Shown here: positions 1 to 4,373 of the stretch, piece by piece
How the letters are laid out: each line of letters starts with the position of its first letter
Position numbering within the stretch: position 1 is the stretch's first letter
Assembly (NCBI GenBank): GCA_964635875.1
Contig: CAZWRK010000193.1
Location: forward strand, 1 to 6,167
DNA from: CAZWRK01 sp964635875
GTDB taxonomy: Bacteria > Pseudomonadota > Gammaproteobacteria > Burkholderiales > Aquaspirillaceae
DNA length: 6,167 bases
Direction: 5' to 3'
Notes under the pieces: generated by a model
What the model was told of the DNA's origin: nothing
The model's input: the letters and a program-made list of their open reading frames with translations, nothing else
Database searches by the model: none
Position numbers and translations under genes: made by a program

Positions 1-314
1 ACGGCTTGGTTCGCTTGCGAGCCAGAGTGCGGTTGAACGTTCGCGTATTCGGCACCGAACAGGGCTTTTAAGCGATCAATCGCCAATTGCTCGGCAACGT
101 CGACATACTCGCAGCCACCGTAGTAACGCTTGCCGGGGTAGCCTTCGGCATATTTGTTGGTCAGAACGGAGCCTTGCGCTTCCATGACAGCAGGGCTGAC
201 ATAGTTTTCAGAGGCAATCAGTTCGACATGATCTTCTTGACGACGATACTCGGAAGCCATCACAGCGGCGAGTTCAGGGTCAAATTTGGCGATAGTCTGG
301 TCAGCTGCAAACAT
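1..314 (-). CDS. glyA: Serine hydroxymethyltransferase, N-terminal part (runs off left edge)
   Basis: This is the start of the PLP enzyme that interconverts serine plus tetrahydrofolate with glycine plus 5,10-methylene-tetrahydrofolate, the main cytoplasmic source of one-carbon units. The 104 visible codons begin MFAADQTIAKFDPEL and contain the family blocks ELIASENY (residues 31-38), VMEAQGSVLTNKYAEGYPGK (about 43-62) and RYYGGCEYVD (63-72). Numbering matches E. coli GlyA: Ser35, Tyr55, Glu57 and Tyr65 fall at the same positions, so the active-site residues expected in this part are intact. The PLP lysine lies beyond the window. The ATG at 314-312 is chosen because it gives the usual family N-terminus; the only Shine-Dalgarno-like element is a weak GGAA about 9-10 bases upstream. 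The next gene upstream on the same strand ends 155 bp away, across a GC-rich hairpin, so glyA probably has its own promoter. The full protein should be about 415 residues. The identification is secure. Confidence 0.97.
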   Translation of the reverse strand, partial: MFAADQTIAKFDPELAAVMASEYRRQEDHVELIASENYVSPAVMEAQGSVLTNKYAEGYPGKRYYGGCEYVDVAEQLAIDRLKALFGAEYANVQPHSGSQANQA

Positions 315-357
315 CGGCGTGTTCCAATTCGATAAAAGTTGACAACAACAATAAGAG

Positions 358-387
358 CGAGATTTTACATGACTCAATGCAATCTCG
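358..387. repeat. 7-bp inverted repeat upstream of glyA
   Basis: CGAGATT (358-364) and AATCTCG (381-387) are perfect inverted copies separated by 16 bp. They flank the candidate glyA -10 element, so a repressor site or an RNA hairpin are both possible. The repeat itself is plain in the sequence; a function is inference. It does not match the MetR or PurR consensus sites known at glyA in enterobacteria. Confidence 0.4.
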
Positions 388-391
388 TTCA
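362..391 (-). promoter_or_regulatory. Weak candidate sigma-70 promoter for glyA
   Basis: Read on the minus strand, TAAAAT (367-362) matches five of six -10 bases. It follows TGAACG (391-386, three of six -35 bases) at an 18-bp spacing. Transcription would start near 355 and give a leader of about 40 nt before the glyA ATG. The -10 lies inside an inverted repeat whose arms are at 358-364 and 381-387. The -35 match is poor, so this is only the best option I found in the gap. Confidence 0.25.
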
Positions 392-402
392 CGAAAAGCA
401 TG

Positions 403-429
403 CGGCGAGCGCTTTGCTCGCCGTTTTTT
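403..429. terminator. GC-rich hairpin with T6 tract between the 364-aa gene and glyA
   Basis: CGGCGAGC (403-410) pairs perfectly with GCTCGCCG (416-423) around a 5-nt loop. T6 (424-429) follows on the plus strand. This is a textbook intrinsic terminator for plus-strand RNA, yet both neighbouring genes are on the minus strand. In the minus direction the stem is preceded by A6 and followed, after five bases, by only TTTT. It may still end transcripts of the minus-strand gene at 470-1564, less efficiently, or it may end an unrecognised plus-strand RNA. Confidence 0.6.
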
Positions 430-456
430 ACATTTCATGTCGTAAAAAATGAAATG
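424..456. repeat. Two overlapping inverted repeats sharing the T tract
   Basis: TTTTTTAC (424-431) is inverted as GTAAAAAA (442-449), and CATTTCAT (431-438) is inverted as ATGAAATG (449-456). Each has 8-bp perfect arms and a 10-nt loop. They share bases 431 and 449 and interleave, so the two hairpins cannot form together. The first one would also tie up the T6 tract of the adjacent GC hairpin. All lie just past the stop codon of the 470-1564 gene. The structures are seen directly; a switching role is speculation. Confidence 0.45.
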
Positions 457-469
457 CAGACAGTCGATT

Positions 470-1564
470 TTAATGCTGAGCGGGGCTTTGAGCCTCAATG
501 TCACACGCCGTCACAAAGAAAGGAATGTCGTTCACTTCATTCGGCTGCAAACCGGCAATCAAGCGCACATCTTCAACCTGACACTCTTTCATCAGCATCT
601 GGAAATTTTCTTCGATGCGTGGCAACGCATCCAGCGGGGCTAATGGCCATGCAAACGCCGCCATGTTCTTAGTCTCGCCTGGAGTGCTGAAGGTAAAGCG
701 AATTTCTCCGCCTTCGTGTGCACTGGCAATCGCGACCACCGGCAGATTTTTTTCGCGTAGGCGACGAATCGTGTTGCTCGCTACCACTTGCAGATTGACC
801 TCAAGGCGCATCGCAGCCCCTTGACGCAAAGCCTCAGGCACCACATTCGGGACTAAAGGAATTGGGAACAGGGTGACGCCTTCTGTTTTCAGCGTATCGC
901 CTAGCCATTTCATGACCGCCATGCCCCATTCACCCATTGAGCCACCAAGTTTAATCACCGGCTCGGTATTGGCGGGCTGCATGGCGACGCCAACAAGGTA
1001 ACGAACAAAGACGCCTTCGTCTTTAAACTCAATCGGGGCCGGCAAAAGCTTCGCAGGTAAACCCTGATCAACGCTCGTCGCGCGCTGCGATAACTGATAA
1101 AGCGCACTCAAGCTCAACGAGGCCAAAGACTCTGGATGCACCAAATGGGGCAGAACAGCACATTGTGCATCTTCTGCAATCAAGCCCTGTTTTTGCAACA
1201 TCGACACTAATCCTGCGGTGTCACCCAACTCCGCCGACAGTTGCGCTTCACCTTTAGCACCGACCACCATGACTACCGGCAATGCAAAAATTTGGGCAAA
1301 ACCTTGTGTCGAAGGCTGCGCCAGAATGTCGTTCAGCGCGTGCCATAAAGCCTTGTAAGCGCTTTGACTCGGCGCTAATTGCAAGGCGACCGCCAATGAT
1401 TGGTTATCGCCCATCAGCAATGCATCGGCCATTTGGTTCGTGAGACTCTGATAAAGAGAGGCAGATAATGCAGCATTGGGCTCGGTTGTCACGGCAACAG
1501 CTTGACGAATGAGCGGGTTTTTAGGCGCCTCAAGTGGCTGGAGGCGGGGATCAGGCAAGGTCAT
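470..1564 (-). CDS. Conserved-looking soluble protein of unknown function, 364 aa
   Basis: I do not recognise this protein. From the ATG at 1564-1562 it reads MTLPDPRLQPLEAPKNPLIR. The frame stays open to 1648, but this start is preferred: a GGAG lies 10 bases upstream, and the extra 28 residues are Arg- and Cys-rich and read like leader DNA. There is no signal peptide or membrane span. Residues 30-90 are mostly helical and Ala/Leu-rich. A hydrophobic strand, ALPVVMVVGAKGEAQLSAEL, spans about 94-113. A Gly-rich segment, KLGGSMGEWG, lies at about 205-214, and a strand-like REKNLPVVAIASAHEGGEIR at about 270-289. The C-terminus has a hydrophobic NDIPFFVTACDI at about 345-356. No nucleotide-binding, catalytic or metal motif stands out. 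It lies upstream of glyA on the same strand, 155 bp away and across a hairpin. Coding potential is strong (long, balanced composition, good ribosome-binding site). Confidence 0.85.
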   Translation of the reverse strand: MTLPDPRLQPLEAPKNPLIRQAVAVTTEPNAALSASLYQSLTNQMADALLMGDNQSLAVALQLAPSQSAYKALWHALNDILAQPSTQGFAQIFALPVVMVVGAKGEAQLSAELGDTAGLVSMLQKQGLIAEDAQCAVLPHLVHPESLASLSLSALYQLSQRATSVDQGLPAKLLPAPIEFKDEGVFVRYLVGVAMQPANTEPVIKLGGSMGEWGMAVMKWLGDTLKTEGVTLFPIPLVPNVVPEALRQGAAMRLEVNLQVVASNTIRRLREKNLPVVAIASAHEGGEIRFTFSTPGETKNMAAFAWPLAPLDALPRIEENFQMLMKECQVEDVRLIAGLQPNEVNDIPFFVTACDIEAQSPAQH

Positions 1565-1715
1565 CGGACAGCGTCTCCGCAAAGTAAACAGAAATTGAGA
1601 ACCAGATTCGTCTCTACACGGCCGCCATTGTCTCACAGGCAACCCCAAGCGCCCACTAGGTGTACGCCACCCCTATATTTTGTTGATTTACACAAAAAAC
1701 AACGCACCAACCCTA

Positions 1716-1751
1716 AAAATTGTTCGATTTTTTTCAAAAACGAACAATTTT
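1716..1751. repeat. Long AT-rich inverted repeat in the divergent intergenic region
   Basis: AAAATTGTTCG (1716-1726) and CGAACAATTTT (1741-1751) are perfect 11-bp inverted arms. Inside them, after one A/A mismatch, TTTT (1728-1731) pairs with AAAA (1736-1739), leaving a 4-base loop. The element lies about 150 bp upstream of the minus-strand gene start and about 55 bp upstream of the plus-strand promoter at 1807. That position suits an operator for either gene or a hairpin in the minus-strand leader. I know no regulator with this exact site. No long T tract follows on either strand, so it is not a typical terminator. Confidence 0.5.
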
Positions 1752-1806
1752 ATTATCAATTTGAGACGTGAATTTACATAAATAGTGCTTTGCAACATAA
1801 ACGATA

Positions 1807-1835
1807 TTGACGCTCAGCAGGGGCTTCTAGATAAT
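1807..1835 (+). promoter_or_regulatory. Strong sigma-70-type promoter
   Basis: TTGACG (1807-1812, five of six consensus bases) is followed after exactly 17 bp by GATAAT (1830-1835, five of six). This is the best promoter match in the window. Transcription should begin near 1842-1843. The first element downstream is the terminator at 1905-1933, so the primary product is probably a short RNA. Readthrough would enter the cupin gene at 1988. Confidence 0.6.
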
Positions 1836-1842
1836 CCGTCCT

Positions 1843-1933
1843 GCGTTGAGATGCAGCAATTGCTTCTTGATAGTTTCTCCTCTATTTCTCCTTTGTAGAC
1901 TTGTGCGCGGGCCCATCGCCCGCGCTTTTTTTT
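1843..1933 (+). ncRNA. Candidate small RNA (~91 nt), or attenuated leader of the cupin gene
   Basis: The call rests on a near-consensus promoter (1807-1835) and a perfect GC-rich terminator with T8 (1905-1933), with no convincing reading frame between them. A TTG-started frame opens at 1846 but runs straight through the terminator and beyond the cupin start, and looks accidental. The body (about 1843-1904) seems largely unstructured; only weak pairing around AGCAATTGCT (1855-1864) is visible. It contains TTTCTCCT twice (1874-1881 and 1885-1892). This pyrimidine motif is complementary to AGGAGAAA-type Shine-Dalgarno sequences, as in the seed regions of many trans-acting bacterial small RNAs. 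A single-stranded pyrimidine-rich body plus a terminator ending in eight T bases would also suit Hfq binding. I recognise no named RNA family. The alternative is a premature-termination leader controlling the downstream cupin gene. Confidence 0.5.
1905..1933 (+). terminator. Strong intrinsic terminator of the candidate small RNA
   Basis: GCGCGGGC (1905-1912) pairs perfectly with GCCCGCGC (1918-1925) around the loop CCATC, followed at once by T8 (1926-1933). Stem, loop and tract are all near ideal. No annotated gene on the plus strand lies upstream, so it implies a short plus-strand transcript ending here. It lies 54 bp before the cupin start codon. Confidence 0.88.
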
Positions 1934-1975
1934 GCCTAAAAAAGCGTTTACACTCGCCGCTTCTTTTCAGCAAAG

Positions 1976-1985
1976 TCTATATAGA
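1976..1985. promoter_or_regulatory. Palindrome TCTATATAGA just before the cupin start codon
   Basis: This perfect 10-bp palindrome ends two bases before the ATG at 1988, where a Shine-Dalgarno sequence would normally be; no purine-rich element is visible in the 20 bases upstream. It includes TATATA (1978-1983), which could act as a -10 box for a leaderless or nearly leaderless transcript. No -35 match sits at 17 bp from it. TTTACA (1947-1952) is a good -35 but stands 25 bp away. It could equally be an operator or chance. Confidence 0.25.
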
Positions 1986-1987
1986 TC

Positions 1988-2458
1988 ATGAAATTAGCGC
2001 AGACCATCACTCAAGAATCGCTCAACGATCTCCTTGTTCAAGCCAGAAACAGCCCTCGCCGTCGCACGCCTCACAATTTTCATCCCCACCATGATCACCC
2101 TTGCCATCGGTTACTCAATGGCTTGTGTCCAGACACCTATATTCGCCCACATTGCCATCTCGACCCAAATAAAGACGAAACCATGATTGTGCTAAAAGGC
2201 ACAATTGGCGTGTTGTTTTTCGATACAAATGGTGCGGTTACGAACACTTTTTTGTTAAAAGCAGGTGGCGAACAACTGGGACTGACAATTCCTGTCGGGC
2301 AATTTCATAGCCTCGTGGCGCTCGAAGACGCCGTCTTTTTAGAGTCAAAGGCAGGCCCTTATCTTGCTCTCAGCGAGCCAGAAACAGCCCCTTGGGCGCC
2401 CGCAGAGCAAGATTCCGATGCTGCGAACTACCGTGAGCGCCTTAAGTCTTATTTCTAA
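1988..2458 (+). CDS. WbuC-family cupin-fold metalloprotein
   Basis: This 156-residue cytoplasmic protein is a small beta-barrel cupin of the WbuC family. The founding member is encoded in an E. coli O-antigen cluster with the FucNAc pathway genes, but no reaction is firmly established. Family marks are visible in order: SPRRRTPHNFH (22-32), cupin motif 1 with YIRPHCHLDPNKDET (51-65), GTIGVLFFD (71-79), motif 2 with IPVGQFHSLV (101-110) and the C-terminal APWAPAEQDS block (134-143). His55, His57, Glu64 and His107 are the expected metal ligands. The length is normal for the family. MKLAQTITQESL from the ATG at 1988 matches the usual N-terminus, so this start is kept although no Shine-Dalgarno sequence precedes it. 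No sugar-polymer genes lie nearby, so this is an orphan copy and a role in surface polysaccharide synthesis is not supported here. The upstream promoter and terminator (1807-1933) may control it by readthrough. Confidence 0.93.
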   Translation: MKLAQTITQESLNDLLVQARNSPRRRTPHNFHPHHDHPCHRLLNGLCPDTYIRPHCHLDPNKDETMIVLKGTIGVLFFDTNGAVTNTFLLKAGGEQLGLTIPVGQFHSLVALEDAVFLESKAGPYLALSEPETAPWAPAEQDSDAANYRERLKSYF

Positions 2459-2473
2459 CCACCAAACACTCTG

Positions 2474-2494
2474 GCACCATCGACACGATGGTGC
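2474..2494. repeat. Perfect 9-bp hairpin downstream of the cupin gene, without a T tract
   Basis: GCACCATCG (2474-2482) pairs with CGATGGTGC (2486-2494) around a 3-nt loop, starting 16 bases after the cupin stop codon. The next bases on the plus strand are GTAAAAA, and no T tract follows on either strand. As RNA it would be a stable 3'-end or processing hairpin, or an inefficient terminator for the cupin transcript. Confidence 0.5.
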
Positions 2495-2630
2495 GTAAAA
2501 ATCAAGCAAAAATGGCGTCAAACCAGCTCAATTGTAAGATAAATGTAAATTGTTGAAGCCACATCAAATAACTCTCTTTTTTCTCACAAAATTTATTCCA
2601 ATAGAGGCTACAATTATTGCCCCATCATTC

Positions 2631-2666
2631 TCAAATGACATTTTATTTTTTAATAAATTCATTTGA
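2631..2666. repeat. AT-rich imperfect inverted repeat upstream of the Aer-like receptor gene
   Basis: TCAAATGA (2631-2638) is inverted as TCATTTGA (2659-2666). Inside, TTTATT (2642-2647) is inverted as AATAAA (2652-2657) around TTTT. Three unpaired bases on one side and one on the other separate the two stems. It ends 53 bp before the start codon at 2720, in a stretch of very low GC content. It may be a regulator site or a leader hairpin. No convincing sigma-70 or sigma-28 promoter was found in 2459-2719. Confidence 0.4.
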
Positions 2667-2719
2667 AATAAATAATAATTTACTTCTCTTAAAAAAATAG
2701 AGAGCGATCGAGCGAAGAC

Positions 2720-4297
2720 ATGAAGATCAATTTGCCTGTCACGGGTGTAGAAAAGCCTTTTACCCAAGGGACGATTGTCACCAAAACCGATCTCAAAGGC
2801 GTCATTACCTATGCCAATGAAGCCTTTGTTGAGATGTCAGGCTTTGAACTCAGCGAACTTCTTGGCAAGAGCCAAAATATTGTTCGCCACCCTGATATGC
2901 CACCAGATGCCTTCCGAGACCTGTGGGATACGATCAAGTCTGGACGCAACTGGCGCGGCATCGTCAAAAATCGCTGCAAAAACGGCGATCATTACTGGGT
3001 GTCTGCTTACATTGTGCCGGTGCGAAACCGTGGCAATGTCGTCGGATATATGTCGGTACGCTCGCCAGCTTCTCGCCAACAGATTGCCGATGCGGATGCT
3101 CTATACAGGAGCCTTGGAAAAGAAGGAAAGATCAAAAAACGGTTCTCGGAACGAATCCACAACACCGTTGGACGGGAAACGATGGCGTTGCTGGTCGTAT
3201 TGAATGCGCTGATGGTCATGCTCGCGATGACCGGAGATGCGGGTCTGCATTACATGGGCTTAGGGCTGTCTCTGCTGTTATCGTTGCTATTTATGGCGCG
3301 CATGAGCAAGAGCAATCGACGCTTACAAAAAATATTGACCATCTTTAACGAGATTGGCGAAGGCAACTTACGCAACGAAATTGACACGAGTCGCCACGAT
3401 GAACTAGGCAATATCGAAAACGGCCTCGCCGAAATGCAGGTTCATATGCAAGTCATGATTGACGACATCACACAGACCGTCAAACTGCTTGATGATCGCA
3501 CCGGCACACTGCAAACCACATTAAGCGAAATGCTCGCCCGATTTGGTCGTCGAGCCAGTGATGTGAGTGCGATTAGTGCCGCCATTGAGGAAATGAGTCA
3601 ATCCATTATTGGAGTCTCTAACAACGCCTACCATGCGACCGGCGCGGCAGAAGAAGCACGTAATGCGGCAGAAACCGGCACACAGAAAATGGAAGTTTCA
3701 CGCAAAGCAACCAGCGAGGCAGGAAAAGCCATGCATGAAGCACGAGAAACCATTTCTGAGCTGAGTACCGCGGTTGCGCAAATTGGCCGCATGACCGAAA
3801 CCATCCGTGAAATCGCGGATCAAACCAACCTTTTGGCCTTGAATGCAGCCATTGAAGCCGCCCGTGCAGGTGAAAGTGGTCGAGGGTTTGCGGTCGTCGC
3901 AGACGAGGTTCGAAAACTCGCAGAACGAACAGGACAAAGCACACAAGAAATTAACAACATCGTAGCGAATGTTGGCAGTGTGACGCAGGCCAGTGTCGAT
4001 GCAATTAACGAGGTGGAAAGTCGCTCGCAAATGAGCGGGGCGCAGCTGGATGCAACCGCAGAAGATTTAATCCACATCTTAGATCTCAGCCGAACCGTCA
4101 ACAGCATGATGAGCGATATCGCGCAAACCAACCAAGAGCAGTCCACAGTTTCAGGCGAGCTGGCAGAACGCATGGCCAAAATTAGCAATTCACTTGAAAC
4201 TTCAAACGTGGATATTCGTGCCGCAGAAGATCTGTTGGAAGAGCTTCGACAAGAAGCTCAAGATCTCAATAAGATGATTGAGCACTTTAAAACATAA
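2720..4297 (+). CDS. Aer-like PAS-containing methyl-accepting chemotaxis protein
   Basis: This 525-residue receptor should signal through CheW and CheA to bias flagellar rotation. The order resembles E. coli Aer (506 aa). An N-terminal cytoplasmic PAS domain (about 10-115) has VRHPDMP (55-61) and NWRGIVKNRCKNGDHYWV (77-94). Arg56, His57, Asp59 and Trp69 align with Aer Arg57, His58, Asp60 and Trp70, the first three being linked to FAD binding, so redox or oxygen sensing is likely. A membrane hairpin (about 154-171 and 176-193) leaves only a few residues outside. A HAMP-like region (about 194-250) contains DELG (227-230). The signalling domain (about 260-525) carries the hairpin tip EIADQTNLLALNAAIEAARA (364-383) and GRGFAVVADEVRKLAERT. 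Glu290 and Glu291 are a possible methylation pair; there is no C-terminal NWETF-type pentapeptide. The ATG at 2720 gives an Aer-like start, with only a weak Shine-Dalgarno sequence. It converges with a second receptor gene. Ligand chemistry is inferred from the residues, not shown. Confidence 0.95.
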   Translation: MKINLPVTGVEKPFTQGTIVTKTDLKGVITYANEAFVEMSGFELSELLGKSQNIVRHPDMPPDAFRDLWDTIKSGRNWRGIVKNRCKNGDHYWVSAYIVPVRNRGNVVGYMSVRSPASRQQIADADALYRSLGKEGKIKKRFSERIHNTVGRETMALLVVLNALMVMLAMTGDAGLHYMGLGLSLLLSLLFMARMSKSNRRLQKILTIFNEIGEGNLRNEIDTSRHDELGNIENGLAEMQVHMQVMIDDITQTVKLLDDRTGTLQTTLSEMLARFGRRASDVSAISAAIEEMSQSIIGVSNNAYHATGAAEEARNAAETGTQKMEVSRKATSEAGKAMHEARETISELSTAVAQIGRMTETIREIADQTNLLALNAAIEAARAGESGRGFAVVADEVRKLAERTGQSTQEINNIVANVGSVTQASVDAINEVESRSQMSGAQLDATAEDLIHILDLSRTVNSMMSDIAQTNQEQSTVSGELAERMAKISNSLETSNVDIRAAEDLLEELRQEAQDLNKMIEHFKT

Positions 4298-4311
4298 GTG
4301 CACACCAACAG

Positions 4312-4364
4312 CACATGCACGGAGGAATCAAGCGAAAACGCATCCGTGCATGTGTGCCTTTTTT
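4312..4364 (+). terminator. Intrinsic terminator between convergent receptor genes
   Basis: CACATGCACGGA (4312-4323) pairs perfectly over 12 bp with TCCGTGCATGTG (4343-4354), and T6 (4359-4364) follows four bases later. The 19-nt loop itself contains a small GCG-AAAA-CGC hairpin (4332-4341). It lies 14 bases after the stop codon of the plus-strand receptor. On the minus strand the stem is not followed by T bases, so it serves mainly the plus-strand gene, though the stem could impede RNA polymerase both ways. Confidence 0.82.
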
Positions 4365-4373
4365 GCTCACGCG

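Noticed and set aside
26..34. GAGTGCGGT, close to the Pasteurellaceae DNA uptake sequence AAGTGCGGT.
   Set aside because: Single copy with one mismatch, lying in conserved glyA coding sequence; no other copies noticed in the window.
1565..1648. An upstream in-frame start would lengthen the unknown protein by 28 residues.
   Set aside because: The extra residues are Arg- and Cys-rich and look like non-coding leader, while the ATG at 1564 has a GGAG 10 bases upstream.
1683..1696. TTGAT-N4-ACAAA, resembling an FNR site.
   Set aside because: Only the left half-site is perfect; the right half has two mismatches, which is easily found by chance in AT-rich DNA.
1846..2094. TTG-started frame running through the candidate small RNA and into the cupin gene.
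   Set aside because: It crosses a strong terminator, overlaps the cupin in another frame, has no ribosome-binding site and an implausible composition.
2540..2565. TAAA followed 14 bp later by GCC, resembling a sigma-28 (flagellar) promoter before the chemoreceptor.
   Set aside because: Spacing is one short and the GATAA part of the -10 is absent (ACATC instead).
2609..2614. TACAAT as a -10 box for the Aer-like receptor gene.
   Set aside because: No -35-like hexamer lies 16-18 bp upstream (the region is ACAAAA).
3618..4188. Antisense open frames inside the Aer-like receptor gene.
   Set aside because: They lie opposite the highly conserved signalling domain, are Cys/Arg-rich, and show no family resemblance; the plus frame explains the sequence.
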